Positions 13,701 to 24,888 are shown, numbered from the stretch's first letter. The stretch is DNA of 64,000 nucleotides from Symsagittifera roscoffensis (GCF_963678635.1 NC_087064.1:66085548-66149547), one strand, 5' to 3'. Numbers and translations are program-made. The notes: generated by a model not told the origin, from the letters alone.

Positions 13701-14362
13701 TTGATGCTGAATTCCAGACTTACGGTTTGAACGTCTGAGCCATATTTGTCAAAATAAGCATAGTCGTGAAAGAGTGAGACCTCCACATATCGAGTTTGTT
13801 CGAAACTGTTCCGTCTCACCCTCAGCAAACTTTCTCTTCCCTCCTCAACTGAAACTGGCTCCACCGGACAATGTTTGCCTGCATTTTTCTCAGTATCTTT
13901 CAAGTCATCATTGCTAAAAATAATCCACGACCCGTCCGGTTCTGTATGCAAAGTCCACATTTTACTCTCCAGCAAAATTAATCCAGAAAGAACTCCATTG
14001 CAAAACTTTAATCTCACACCATTTTCTGAGTTTTCGAGTAGTGACTGCTCGTTTATTTGAAGCACTGTACCTTCATAGAAGCACCCTGAGACAGAAGAAT
14101 TTGATAAATGTGAACTGAAAAACTGCGACTTTTTCGTCAATTTGAGAACAATTTCACCAAATTTTTCATCGTTCGTTTTCAATCGAAGTCGATAATTTTC
14201 TGAATAAAACGAGTCCTCAAATTTCGCCTCGAGAATTTCCTTCCAGGAATCCAATTCAGGCTTAACAGATGATATTGCTAGTTGTGAGAAGGCATTTTGA
14301 GTAAAGACAAAAAGCTTTATGAGTAGACAAGCGATAGAAAGTCTGCAGTCATAAGCGGCCAT
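1705..14362 (-). CDS. ADAM-family membrane metalloprotease-disintegrin, 10 exons
   Basis: Exons, 5' to 3': 14362-13724, 13514-13217, 10769-10548, 8935-8536, 7759-7637, 6776-6494, 6406-6375, 6310-6216, 5974-5681, 1949-1705. All junctions are GT-AG and phases match; the total is 2631 nt (876 aa). Order: signal-like hydrophobic N-terminus, prodomain, furin-type RVRR (about 181-184), zinc protease with [11 protein letters not shown] (332-342) and Met-turn CVMD, disintegrin domain (from about 387, with CDLPEYC), cysteine-rich region, EGF module, one transmembrane helix (about 717-741), and a tail with a PPPPPP-type SH3 ligand. It should be a type I surface sheddase. The three zinc-binding His and the catalytic Glu are intact, but the usual Gly of HExxHxxGxxH is Asn. 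Exon 7 uses an AAG acceptor (6407-6408); the upstream CAG acceptor (6417-6418) would break the frame. The start chosen is ATG 14362, in good Kozak context (CACCATGG). The last intron is 3.7 kb. Confidence 0.93.
3153..3815 (+). repeat. Dispersed hairpin-ended repeat, copy A
   Basis: The left end has the palindrome GCGAAGTTGCACTTCGC and the right end the palindrome ACAAGCATTGCTTGT. The body is shared with copies at 33369-34203 and 40748-41758, for example ATATGACCGATAACGCT near the left end and TGCGACTTAGGTT near the right end. It has no coding capacity, so it is a non-autonomous element of unknown class. Confidence 0.7.
4385..4870 (+). repeat. Three-unit tandem repeat, about 185-bp period
   Basis: The block GAGGCCAATAAGCCGATA (or close variants) starts at 4451, 4638 and 4818, giving periods of 187 and 180 bp. 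The purine-rich sequence after each block is also similar. The copies are diverged, so the duplication is old. It lies inside the ADAM last intron. Confidence 0.7.
6935..7245. repeat. Dispersed repeat shared with RFC5 intron 1
   Basis: The ending TCGAGAAAATCCTAGATC, with nearby AAAATCCACCCTCCC, closely resembles 30150-30215 in the RFC5 first intron, and both copies begin near a GCGCCGAAAAA word. No transposase or reverse transcriptase remnant is visible. Confidence 0.5.
7812..7892. repeat. Short foldback (hairpin) element in an ADAM intron
   Basis: The arms CCGCCCCAAAAAC and GTTTTTGGGGCGG are inverted copies flanking an inner palindrome (CTGCTTTTAAGGCAG). The whole forms a hairpin of about 80 nt just upstream (gene sense) of exon 5. 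It may be a miniature inverted-repeat element. I did not see a clear target-site duplication. Confidence 0.55.
9858..10010 (-). repeat. tRNA-derived SINE in an ADAM intron
   Basis: On the minus strand a tRNA-like head (plus-strand GGTCCCGGCCGGATTC at 9934) precedes the family body with AAGCCGAT and CAGACAGACGAC. It lies in the intron between ADAM exons 3 and 4 and is co-oriented with the gene. Confidence 0.7.
10513..10531. repeat. Homopolymer G19
   Basis: There is an uninterrupted run of 19 G on the plus strand, 16 nt into the intron after ADAM exon 3 (poly-C in the pre-mRNA). Such a run is polymorphic and prone to error, so its length here should not be trusted. Confidence 0.9.
11040..11600. 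repeat. Dispersed repeat shared with RFC5 intron 1
   Basis: The segment runs from a TATGTCTMGATAAAA word through CCAGCTAAAGC and several imperfect internal units (AAAAGTCAAAAA, GGCCATAGCTTTT, ATTGAACCC). A longer copy lies at about 30590-31630 in the same orientation. Internal units repeat roughly every 120-150 bp, so it resembles a degenerate satellite. Confidence 0.55.
11616..11775. repeat. Dispersed repeat also seen at 23713-23945
   Basis: Shared words in order are ACTAGCGTGTAACGCAC, GAGTGTACTCTGACAGCAC, CCAATTACA and AACTAAGAAACGTCACATCT. No coding potential is visible. Confidence 0.65.
11811..11940 (-). repeat. tRNA-derived SINE in an ADAM intron
   Basis: The minus-strand head (plus GGTCCCGGTCAGATTCGAAC) joins the AAGCTGACAACCGACAAGC body. 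It is the same family and orientation as the other SINEs in the window. Confidence 0.7.
12133..12862. repeat. Large foldback element, two inverted arms of about 320 bp
   Basis: The left arm (about 12133-12450) and right arm (about 12540-12862) are imperfect reverse complements separated by about 90 bp. Matching pairs include GGACAAAACGAAC with GTTCGTTTTGTCC at the outer ends, and TTACACAGCGCAACATAGTT with AACTATGTTGCGCTGTGTAA at the inner ends. The arms carry no coding sequence. It lies in the intron between ADAM exons 2 and 3. Confidence 0.8.
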
Positions 14363-14380
14363 GGTGTAACAAAGAAACAA

Positions 14381-17300
14381 TGAAAGCGACTACAAACCAT
14401 ATCATCAGAATATTTGAAGTCACATTACGTAAGGTCTGTACAATTACGTCATAGTTAGATCTGAAGAGAGCAAACATCCTTTTTTAGTCATGAGCAAGAC
14501 AACTCTTTTTTAGTAATTTATTAACAAAAAAGATAACTCTTAATCAGTAATTTAGTAGCAAAAAAGATCGGATCTCCTTTGCCATTCCCCCTGTTTGTAA
14601 AAAGTGGGGGTAGATTCGTTACTAGGTACATAATAAGCATATGCATAACCATTGAATCATTTCATTATAGGGGTGGCAATTCGTTATAAGATACCAAAGG
14701 GTGGGAATAATTGAAGAGATCCATAATATGTTACAGATATGTTGATGTTTGATTCAGTTAGTACGCAAAAGCTGATGAACAGCCTTCCTAAATTTAGTTA
14801 TAACAAACCTCGCTTCCACTCTATTTATCAAGAACGATTTTTCGAATTGGCTTTCCAAACAATTATGTAGGAAAAGAAGTCTGCAAAAAAAATTAAAAAA
14901 AAACAAACACTACCAAAATATTCCATGCGTTTAACTCGAATTGTCTCGAATGAACTTCACTTTTATATTTAAAAAACCATTGGAAGAAATATACTTTCAA
15001 GCTACAATTAGCATCGAAAAGAAAAAATAAGCAGATAATAATGTGTAGGCAGACACCCGTTGGGACAAAAATGTAATTCAAAACTCGAGTGTTAAAACAC
15101 TTGGAAACTGAAGTTTGAGCTTTCAATGGAGCACACACTGGCATAGGAAATTTTTCCCCCTTAAAAGAAAACAGATCAGGTAATTAGTTCGATGTTTTTA
15201 AGCCGACATTGTTTAAGTCAAACCAATCAAACCACTTGCGATCCAAAAACTATAGAATGAAAGCACCATGACGCTCAAAAATTAGCAGACAGAACTTCAA
15301 ACGATGTTACAATTGACGAAGGATGTTGAATAGCGAAAAAGATTAATATAGAAGGAGGTTTTTTTGCGTTTAAATTCATTTAAGCTTCTCAAATAGGTCC
15401 TAGTGATCTGACTTTGGGCACTTGAAAATTAGTGCCCGAGCGAGACCTATCGATCTCAAAAGTAATGCCAGACAATTCAAGGGGAAAAAATCGGTAAATA
15501 GGTCGACAGAATTAAAGCCACAGTCATTAAGTTGAATTTCAGCCACCAATTTTCGCAAAAAAATCATGTTTGAAAAAACTGCATATGAGGCCCAAATAGG
15601 ATTCACGATAGCTATAAAAATAGCGTATGCAAAGTGGACTACAGAATTTGGAATCTACACCGACAGAGTTTAAATCGACAACCAGAAGCTGAAGCAGACA
15701 AATCATCAGGAGAAAATAATATCGAAACTATAATAATACATACAATGGTTTAAGACTAGATATAGCATGTACCAGTACTGACTATTACCCAGTAGGTAAA
15801 TTTGAATTTTCATGAAAATGAGCATGTCATCAGCATAGCAACATCATTAGTGCTTTTCTTAAACTAGTTGTTGACCCGAAAAAATTTAATAACGCTCGCT
15901 AATCGCAAGCGCAACACTGAGGCGAAGCAGATCATCGCACCTTTGCGATAGAAGAATGAATGACTCACTGCTTGCAGATGAACCTATAAACCGAACAAAA
16001 ACCTGTAAAATTTGCAAAAACATCTAGAATCTTGGAACTTTAAAACTGTACTGTTAGATTCTTTTTAAAATCGGCAAAACAAAGCATCACGCTACATGTG
16101 ATATAACCATACATAACAGAATAAGCTAAACGATATAAAGAGATAAAAGCTCTAGAAAAAAAAAACAAAAAAATATATCTACCAAAACTTTTTCTGTTTA
16201 TCTTGAATAAAATTTCTTTTCTTTATTATTTTCTCGGAAGTATGCCAAGATGTAAAACAACTAAATGTTAAATAAGCTTCGAAATGTCAAAACTTATAAA
16301 GCAGTAACAAAGCCGACAATTTTTGAGCAGACAAGTTGTGCCGAAAAAATGTGTTTTATTAGAAAAACTCACACACTCAAAAAGTTTTCAAGTTCCTCCT
16401 TGAAACACCCCTTTGCGCTTCAAACGATTAAAAAAGGCTTCTCAGCTGATATATTATCTGCGAAACATTTTAAGCCGAAAAAAAAAAGAAAACGGATATA
16501 ATGAAATCGGAGGTGGTAAATATGCAACCAATATAAAAATTTCGAATTTTAGAACGCAGGCATGCTCAGAAATTGTCTGTTCTCCATCTGTTTGTTGGTT
16601 GATGAAAAAAGAGACGGCAAAATTTTCAGTGATCTTGTGAACAAGTTATTTACGGGAGAAAAGTCTAAAAACCGATTGCAATACTACACTTTATCGCAAG
16701 GGTAATGAAGCTAATAAAAAATTCACTAAATCAAAGTTGTTAAATTCACAACCAAGATAACAAAGAAAACCAGTTTCAGATTCAACGAGTATTTAAAATA
16801 CAAACAAGCTCAAACTATGTTGATAAAATTACAAAAGAGCTGACGAAATGATTCAGTGAATTTATTAAACCTGTTGTTTCCATGAATAAAAGTCTATATT
16901 TCGATTTGATAATAATCTTCTTGTCAATTGGATTTTTCTTTTGACCGAAAAAAAAACTGCGAAACCAATAGATCAGCCGTCTCTATATTCGAAATAAAAC
17001 TAAAGCAAATTTGAAACATTGATAAAGCCCGCATTTTTCCAATAAAACGCCATGGACAAAGATATAAGGTTTGAAGATGATCTGAAAAATAATGCCCCTC
17101 GATCCCCCCAAACTACCAAGCTTCAAGTTCACGCTCACTTTGCCGACTGCAAAATATTTTGCTATTTACTAGTACCAACATTGTAACCAGGCAAATCTAA
17201 AGGGCCAATATTTGCGACTGATTTTTATTAAATCAATCAGGAAAATTTATCCGAAAATTATTCAGAAAATGCCCGTAGAGCCCTCCTGATTCATTAAATA

Positions 17301-17546
17301 GTTCTCTCTCGTGCATGACGTGGATAAATTCTGAAGATAAAATCATGATTGGAACAGAATTTTTTTGATATTAAATTACTAAGACAAGAAATTTTCGAAC
17401 ATGATTTTATCAAACTACAAACGATCAAAATAATAATTAATAAGAAAGTCCATTAATATCGGCTACTTTCAAAGTTATTTGAATTATATAGAAAACTTTT
17501 CGAATGTGACCAAACATTTCTTCAGGCGCTGACGTCTGCTTGATTC
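14381..17546. other. Spacer between TMEM53-like gene and ADAM
   Basis: This holds the ADAM 5' region and the TMEM53-like 3' region. I see AT-rich sequence, repeat fragments (15905-15950 like the GGCGAAGC repeat; 16630-16710 like the piece at 5050-5130) and no convincing exon. No promoter motif is certain. Confidence 0.5.
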
Positions 17547-18296
17547 TCAGTTTTGCAGACAGTTGCTTATGAAGGTGATACAGTGTTCTGAATATTCGTC
17601 AGGATATTTGACATAATGAGCAACATGCACTGAATCCTTAAACCTATGTGACCCTACGGGTAGCCCATTTTGACTTCTGTACCGGATCGAAAGTTCCACA
17701 TCCTTAAACGGAATCAGACTGTCTATATCCGAATAGATATAGTACAACGGCCAGTGTTCGGTTCGAGCCCTATTCGCTAAGCTAACTAAAGACCTCCACC
17801 CGAAAATAATTCTTGTAAGTGGAGATAGTACTGCAAAGAAAAAAGCACATGCGATTCTCAAAAGTGTCTGGAAGGTGGTCAAGTTTTCCATTCTAGCAGA
17901 TATAAGCGAGTATCTGTACAACGTTGAGACGTGAGGTCTACCGGGACAACTGTCTAACACGGCTCCACAGACTTTCAGATGATCGTACTTATTTCCAAAC
18001 AGAATCAACTCCACTAGTTCAGAGTAAAACGCCATTCCGTTGTTTGAGAACACATGAAAGAATACAGGATGCTCTTCCAATCCCAGATCGGCACTTATTT
18101 CTAGAAACTTCTGAGCTTGTTTCTTAAGACTGATCATATCATCAACAGTAATGAAGTAGCGTCTAAATTGGGGTTTGAAAGCGACTGTTGTTAGTCCACA
18201 CTTGGCATACATGTTCGAGTATTTAGCCAGGTGAGTATCTGTGCATCCAGCCCAGCCAATCAGAAACACGACGGGCTCTTTTTCCTGAATGAACAT
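17547..18296 (-). CDS. TMEM53/DUF829-like alpha/beta hydrolase-fold protein
   Basis: One ORF of 249 codons resembles the TMEM53 (DUF829) family along its length: N-terminal strand and loop VVFLIGWAGC, then the AKYS block, the FHVFSNNG segment at the usual nucleophile-elbow position, the LDSCPG block, a hydrophobic helix pair (about 138-170), the YSDIDSLIP acid region and the SVHVAHY His region. Family proteins are nuclear-envelope/ER membrane proteins whose catalysis is not established. The open frame begins only a few residues before the conserved core, while relatives have some 30 residues more. A CAG acceptor (18285-18287) just inside the ORF suggests the annotated ATG may be intronic and a 5' exon lies to the right, possibly at 21525-21722, whose phase would fit. 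Confidence 0.82.
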   Translation of the reverse strand: MFIQEKEPVVFLIGWAGCTDTHLAKYSNMYAKCGLTTVAFKPQFRRYFITVDDMISLKKQAQKFLEISADLGLEEHPVFFHVFSNNGMAFYSELVELILFGNKYDHLKVCGAVLDSCPGRPHVSTLYRYSLISARMENLTTFQTLLRIACAFFFAVLSPLTRIIFGWRSLVSLANRARTEHWPLYYIYSDIDSLIPFKDVELSIRYRSQNGLPVGSHRFKDSVHVAHYVKYPDEYSEHCITFISNCLQN

Positions 18297-21200
18297 TATC
18301 TAATTGAGCCTCACCAACAAAACATAGCCAACAGACAATTTTAAAGGCAATCACACATACATTGCATGTAATAAATTAGAATTTCTCAAATAGTATTTTA
18401 ATTATTATACTTTTGTTTGAAACAAATAACTTTTTTCAGTTCAACTGATTAGAAAAGCATTAACTATGTTAACTTAACACTAATCAAATGTCAAAGTCCA
18501 TGGTATTATAACGCTTATACAGCCTGCAGATTCAAAAAGGCACCAAAGTAACACTTTACGTGCAACTTAGGCTGGAAAAAAAATGCATCCTACAACGCTC
18601 GTCTAATTTGCGACTTAGGTTGGAAAAAAATTGCATCGCAGCTGCGCTCGTGTAACAAGCACAGGAAAGCGAAAAAAAATTAATAAAAACTTTTGCAATT
18701 TTCAATTTTCGAAGACAAAAAATATCAGGCTAAAGCTCTTCAAATTAAAAATCAATTTTTAATTAACGCTTTTCTGATTTAATTATTCAAGCTAAAGAAA
18801 ACTGGATCAATAGGTAAATTTTTCTGGGAAATCTAAAAATTAAAATCTACTTTGGAAACTAGAAATCGTTTGTTTTTAACGCCATTCCCGCTTTCTTAAT
18901 TGGAGAGTGCCATATACCTAACTTTTAGCAGACGAACTTAAATAGAAACCAAAAACAGCATTAATACGTAAGCCCAATCCATAATTGAATTAAGAAGAAT
19001 GAATGATCTTATGTAGGTATCGGATCATTTCAACACTTTTTTTTGAAGAAAAAAAACGAATCATCAAGACGAATGTAAGTGAACATCACTTCGACCTTTT
19101 ACACTGAAAGTGTTAACGAGCTCTCAAACATAGCCCCGAAAATATTCTGCTTTCAATTAAAGACTCAATTAACTCACGGTAATAGACAAAAGTGAGCGAT
19201 GTTTATTGACCTTCCAATTCCAAAAAGTTTTCCAGAACTGTTTTTGTTTTTTTTTAATCTTTTTGGATAAATAAACCCATTTTGAGAAGAATCAAGAGGG
19301 AACATTTTCATTCCAATTTAAAACCTTTAATTCAAAAACCACATTTGAAACTATAAGCCATTCAAATTTTATTGCGCTTTTTTTGCATTTGTCGCTGGGG
19401 ACGTAAAAACACGTTCTTATGAACTTTTTGCAACTTTTTTTAAACCAAAATTACATTTTTCGGCTTGCGCCTTCTCAAAGTTAATACATATTGGCGCTAT
19501 GGACGCCTTTGGAAAAATTTTAGGGACAATTGGTCCGCATTAGAAGTCTTAAATTAGTACCAAATGATGGGCCCTTTGGGTGGCGAGTGGGTCGAGTCCC
19601 TAAGAGAGGGACCCCTACCCGCTCTAAATCTGCACCTGGTTCAAGTTAGATTTTACAAACGAATTCGAAGTGAAACCAAATATCAGACCGCCAAATTTTA
19701 GCAAAAACAAACGCAAACTTTTTTCTTAAAAGAAAGACAAACATAGGACCTCAATATAAGTTCAATAAATGCCTTCACTCTGTTCATTCTCACCTAGAAA
19801 ATGACATGTGTTCTTAAGAGAGGAAGTGAGAGAATATTAACTTTCACAAAAAAAAACAAGTTCACTTAAATTCATTTGCGATGCTGAGCACATTTACAGA
19901 ACACTTTATCGCGGTACAAATGAGGGATTGACTTCAAGTTTCTAGAAAGATTTGCTTGAAAGAGCTAAAAATTTTCTTTGAAGGAAAGTTGAAAAAATTT
20001 CAAAAGAAGCAATGAGCCAAAGAAAGCTCTTTTTTGATAAAAGCAACCAATTTGAGAAAACTTCAACAAACACTGATAAACATAAACTAAACACAGAGGC
20101 GAAGCGGTACTTCGCATCAATTGCAACAAAAACGCAAGCTCCGAATTGCAAGCTAGCGAATACAAAATGAAATGCAAATAACAAAATACGAAGGGGAAAA
20201 ATTTAAAAATAATTTCAGAAAAGCGAAACCACCACAAATTTCAGAAAATACACAACCACCAGTATTAAAAAAGCTCATAGTATTGAACGAGCAGCACCTA
20301 TGCCCACAAGTAGGCAGACGACCATTGAGCCGAAAATAAAAAAAAGCCAAAAGAAATTATTCTCATAAAAAACTTTTGAGCAACTAAGTTTTAAAACTTT
20401 CAAATCTTGCAACAAACTATTCATCATTTTGCAAAAACCTAATCTTGCAACAGACTATACATTTTTTGCATTTGAAGAGACTCAAATTAAGATAACTCAG
20501 CAGATGAAAGCCGGAAACATTTAGACCGAAAACAGCTTTTCAGCGAAAAAAAAATAACAAGAAAAAAATACGAAGGGTTAAATCAAAAACACTTGAATCC
20601 ACGAGGAAACTTGCTGACAGCACAGGAAAATTCCCCAATGTGGCAGCTAAGCCGAAAAAATACAAGCCGACAAACAGTCCGACCAATCAAATTTTCCAGG
20701 AAAAATTCAATTTCATACATACTTCAAAAAAAAACAAGGTCCGACCGGGATTCGAACCACAGACCTTGGGGTACAAGGGCATCCGCGTTACCTCTAGGGT
20801 AAGTGGGAAAAGTCTCAAAGTTGCTTAGGTTCACTAATAAAGCAGCTTCACAATTTCTTGCTGATGAGCAAGAACAGTTGTTTACGGTGGAAAAATTTCC
20901 CGATTACAAGACACTTGCTCTCGCAAGTGTAATTATATATGAGGTTACAAGTGAAGTTTAATACCAAGTTTGAAATTACAAGATGGCACCAAATAAAAAT
21001 AGACACAATTTAGCAAGTAATAACTTGGAATATAATAAACTGAGGGCATTCACACCAACTTTGCATGTAATAAGTTGGAATGTATTAAGCCACATTATGT
21101 ATAAATTGTTCATTTCAAAAATTTTGGAGATATATTGAAAAAGAAATTGGGAACTTTTAAAATTGGATGAAAAAAGGTCACATTTCATTTGAAAAATCTT

Positions 21201-21524
21201 TTATGACTAATAATTTTGATAAAACTAACAAAATTAGATAGGGTCAATAGGTAATGTTTTTAATCCACTGGGAGATCATTTGCGCCATTTGCAATTTTGT
21301 AATTGGAGACGTTAATGTCTTTCTTTTAAAAAATGAATTTGAAATGAAGAAAAGAAATAAAAGGTCAAAAAGTTTGAGCGTGGAAAAATAGAAGTTGAGC
21401 GTCGACAACTTTTCAGACTTTCCCTTGAAAAAAAAACAGGGACTAAATGAGTGTCGTCACTTCGTTCAGCGACACTTGAAATGTTCAACAGAATAATTGC
21501 GATTTAAACTCCAGATAAAAAGAA
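18297..21524. other. Repeat-bearing spacer or long intron
   Basis: This is AT-rich with no convincing exon. It contains a repeat piece at 20093-20130 (CACAGAGGCGAAGC), a SINE at 20641-20815 and a fragment at 20868-20935 related to 16630-16710 and 10374-10460. If the exon at 21525-21722 belongs to the TMEM53-like gene, this is its first intron. Confidence 0.5.
20641..20815 (-). repeat. tRNA-derived SINE, best-preserved copy
   Basis: Read on the minus strand, an almost tRNA-like head (plus GGTCCGACCGGGATTCGAAC, then a C-rich anticodon-arm-like part up to about 20815) is followed by a body with GGCAGCTAAGCCGAAAAA at its far end. The plus strand at 20641 (TGGCAGCTAAGCC) matches 31866 (TGGCAACTATGCC), which marks the SINE 3' end. 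Confidence 0.75.
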
Positions 21525-21722
21525 TTTACCCTGATGTTATCGGGTACACCCGAGGAAGGAAACTCTTCGTTATTATCAGCAGTAGGACTGTCCTCGTCGT
21601 CGTCCTCGTCGGGCATTCGATTGGCAAACTGAGCCGCATACTCCAATTCCTCGCTACTCTCGGACGAATGCGAGTCTCTCCTCACTTTCTCCATCTTCAC
21701 TCCTTGTTTGACCTCTTCAATT
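21525..21722 (-). CDS. Unassigned internal exon, acidic protein segment
   Basis: Coding-like exon without an ATG at its open start. It has a possible AG acceptor on the high-coordinate side (minus-strand GAAAG then TTGGGTTC near 21731) and a GTAAAT donor after codon AGG at about 21526. The peptide contains HSSESSEELEYA and an acidic run PDEDDDEDSP, then NNEEFPSSG; it could be a disordered N-terminal or cytoplasmic segment. Its phase-0 donor would join in frame to the TMEM53-like exon 3.2 kb downstream, but nothing else proves the link. I do not recognise the family. Confidence 0.45.
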
Positions 21723-22123
21723 GAACCCAACTTTCAATAATGAAAACAACTCAGAAAAATCTGAAACAGTTACGAGACTGAATGTTTTTCTATTTGATTT
21801 CAGCTTTCTTAAATAGTTTACCGGCTGAATGCGTTTCTTTATTCAAACAAAACTTTCGGCAATCAAAAATAAGGATAGACTAAAATATCGTAGGCAACAA
21901 TATATGACCGGGTTAGAACTAGAAATCGATCATTAACATTAATCTAACGCAAACATGAAAAGAAAGATGTGGATTGAATCAACATATTCTTTTAATCAGA
22001 GAAATAACTAACTCAATTAGCAGATTCTAGACCTAAAACAATTTTGGGTAAAGGACAGAAAGACGAGCCTTTCTAGACTGAACTTAATAGGCAATGATAA
22101 GAGAAAGTAAAGCAAACAAAGCC

Positions 22124-23141
22124 TGTTAATTGTAAACAATTAAGGTCACCTTTCTCTCAACTTGACTTTTGACATTACAGCCAAGCTGACTCACTCGTTT
22201 CTCTCAACTTTTCAAAAACAGCATGACTTACAAGGAAATGACAAACTTTCAGGAGTATGAAGAAAAAAGAAAAAAATGAAGTTTGAAGCATAGACATTTT
22301 ACACCTCGTGGACTGTGGCCTCTTGCTAAAGTGGTGGAAACCTTTCCTGGACAAGATGGAATAGTCCGCTCAGTGAAGCTGAAAACGCCAACTGGATTCA
22401 AAGTTCGACCTGTGGTCAAATTGAGCCGCGTTTTCCCAGTTTCGCAGTAACCAAGCTCCAAATAGCTAACCAACCAAATAATCACGCAACTCAGCCTTCA
22501 ACATATCAACTCGACAAAGATGAACAAATCTACGACTCTTCAATTCAACTAAGACAATCAGCTCAACGATAGACAAACCAAGATGAAGATGAAAAAGAAC
22601 AATTTCTGGTTCCCTTATCTACTGGTTCCCTTATCTTTGTATTTTACCGTATCCTTACTATTTTATTCAATACTTTATTTGCAAGCTCTGCAAATGTGGG
22701 CGGGTGTTAATTGTAAACAATTAAGGTCACCTTTCTCTCAACTTGACTTTTGACATTACAGCCAAGCTGACTCACTCGTTTCTCTCAACTTTTCAAAAAC
22801 AGCATGACTTACAAGGAAATGACAAACTTTCAGGTAAAATAATGTTTCAATTTATACGAAAACTCGGGATTAATATCAACTTTTCTGAATAACCCCCTTA
22901 TTAACAGTTCCCCTTTTTCTAACGTTCGCCTTTTAGTATTCCCCGTACCATGTAATATAATATCCCTATTTATGATATTATATTTACCTTAGTTTTATCC
23001 CTGATTTACTATTGTATTATTTTTCATGTACTTACTCAACTGATGCCCAACTGCATGGAACTCCTTTGACTCAACCCTTAAAACTACCCTTACTAACAAT
23101 TGGTGTACTACTCTCCTCAGGTAATTTACCCATTTATTATA
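22124..23141 (+). mobile_element. Deleted BEL/Pao-type LTR retrotransposon remnant
   Basis: A 130-bp segment starting TGTTAATTGTAAACAATT occurs at 22124-22253 and again, identical by eye, at 22705-22834. It is read as a truncated 5' LTR and the start of the 3' LTR. Between them lie the end of a pol ORF (DUF5641-like, 22301-22450) and a purine-rich GTGGGCGGG just before the second copy, fitting a polypurine tract. AAGCC before the first copy (22119-22123) recurs at 23142-23146, a possible 5-bp target duplication as expected for BEL/Pao; the 3' LTR end is therefore tentative. Gag, protease, RT and integrase are gone, so the element is dead. Confidence 0.7.
22301..22450 (+). pseudogene. BEL/Pao pol C-terminal fragment (DUF5641-like)
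   Basis: The frame from 22301 to the TAA at 22448 reads through the hallmark segments RGLWPLAKVVETFPGQDG, then VRSVKLKTPTG and VRPVVKLSRVFP. This is the small barrel-like DUF5641 domain found after the integrase in BEL/Pao polyproteins. Everything upstream in the polyprotein is missing and there is a stop codon just before the domain, so it is a fragment. Confidence 0.8.
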
Positions 23142-23712
23142 AAGCCGTAACAAGGCACAGAATACGTAGACAATGATTCGCCGAAAATGTGATCATCCTT
23201 CATTACAACAGTTAGTTTCGCTTTCCTTACACAGATACGAAGCATGGCAGCACTTGCGATACAAAATATGTACCAGAAATCAGAACTACACCGTAAAAAC
23301 AACTTTCTTTAAATACTGCGACATGCTCATGTTTCGAAAAAAAATTAGAACAATTACAAAAGACACGATTTAGCTGTTCTTCAACTCTTATACTCTTAAA
23401 AGTTCACTTGACAAACTGAAAATGTGCCAAAAAACATTTGCGAAGGAGGATTTTTTCACTCCTACTACTGGCTGGTCATTTTTTAAGCATTTCATATTAT
23501 TTCAATCCCAAAGCATCAAATTTTCAATAAAATTTAGCTTAAGCGCTATTTATTGATTTCTCCTGAATATCAGAAGAATGAAAAAACAAAACAATAATTC
23601 AAAATAGCTTCCAATAATAAAACGATTTCTTTAAAATCTCAAAACTAAAATTAAGCCAAACATTCTAAAAAGGATTTAAACATACCAAAAATTTATTTCC
23701 AACTAGTTAACA

Positions 23713-23945
23713 AGTACTAGCGTGTAACGCACCTCCGGTGCTTCGAATTTTCAACGACTCAAAAAACTATTATTTGAGTGTACTCTGACAGCACCCAATT
23801 ACAGGGTTCGTAATTACAAATTTTGCTAAATTTTTTATTCAAGTTTTTTATACAAATTTTGAACCATAAAATTTTGCGAAGTTTCATATAAGTCCTTCAA
23901 AAATTTTAAAACGAACTAAGAAACGTCACATCTGTGAAACTGAAA
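23713..23945. repeat. Dispersed repeat, second copy of 11616-11775
   Basis: It opens with CTAGCGTGTAACGCACCTCC and continues with GAGTGTACTCTGACAGCAC and AACTAAGAAACGTCACATCT, matching the ADAM-intron copy. Further variants of the 'ACTCTGACAG' unit follow to 24310, suggesting a degenerate tandem array. Confidence 0.6.
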
Positions 23946-24090
23946 GCAATTGAGCGGTCGCATTTGGACGCAAGATTTGCAACTCCTGAGAGTACTCCTA
24001 CAGTACCCAACTACAACGTTGCGAAACTCAAATTTTGAGAAACTTCATTTTAGGTTTTCTAAAAAAAGGTATTCACATCTCGAAAACTAC

Positions 24091-24888
24091 AAAAATTGGA
24101 GCAGTATTTTTTGATGGCAATATTCGCAATCTTTGAAAGTACACAACTACAGGGTTGGGAATTTCACTTAAATTAATTATTTTGTAATTTGAGTTTTCTG
24201 AAAATTTCCAAAAAATCACAAAAATCGTCATATCTCTTAAACAAAAACGATTTGGACATTCTTAATTGGAGGCCGAAATTGCAACCCATGAGATTACTCT
24301 GACAGCCCCCCATGGCGATATAGTGAAGCCCGCAATTAAATATATAATAGATGCAATCAAAATACTCAATTAAAATTGGTCAAAAACTCAGCAAAAAAAT
24401 AGAAAATAAAATCTATTAAGCTGAAGGTTATTGAAAGTGATGTTATACAGATTTAGTGACCAGGCCAACTCCCCCTCTTTCTTGAACTCAAAAATTGGAG
24501 CAGTATTTTTTGATGGCAATATTCGCAATCTTTGAAAGTACACAACTACAGGGTTGGGAATTTCACTTAAATTAATTATTTTGTAATTTGAGTTTTCTGA
24601 AAATTTCCAAAAAATCACAAAAATCGTCATATCTCTTAAACAAAAACGATTTGGACATTCTTAATTGGAGGCCGAAATTGCAACCCATGAGATTACTCTG
24701 ACAGCCCCCCATGGCGATATAGTGAAGCCCGCAATTAAATATATAATAGATGCAATCAAAATACTCAATTAAAATTGGTCAAAAACTCAGCAAAAAAATA
24801 GAAAATAAAATCTATTAAGCTGAAGGTTATTGAAAGTGATGTTATACAGATTTAGTGACCAGGCCAACTCCCCCTCTTTCTTGAACTC
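24091..24888. repeat. Perfect tandem duplication, 399-bp unit
   Basis: The sequence beginning AAAAATTGGAGCAG at 24091 repeats at 24490, and both units read identically by eye through to CTTTCTTGAACTCAAAAATT. The junction has AAAAATT microhomology. The absence of any difference means a very recent duplication or an assembly artefact. Confidence 0.9.

Noticed and set aside
20737-20815. Possible tRNA gene on the minus strand
   Set aside because: The B-box and part of the arms are good, but the stems do not pair throughout and the same head-plus-body recurs elsewhere. It is a tRNA-derived SINE.
22249-22485. 78-codon minus-strand frame
   Set aside because: It is antisense to the BEL/Pao pol C-terminal fragment, which has clear DUF5641-like motifs on the plus strand.
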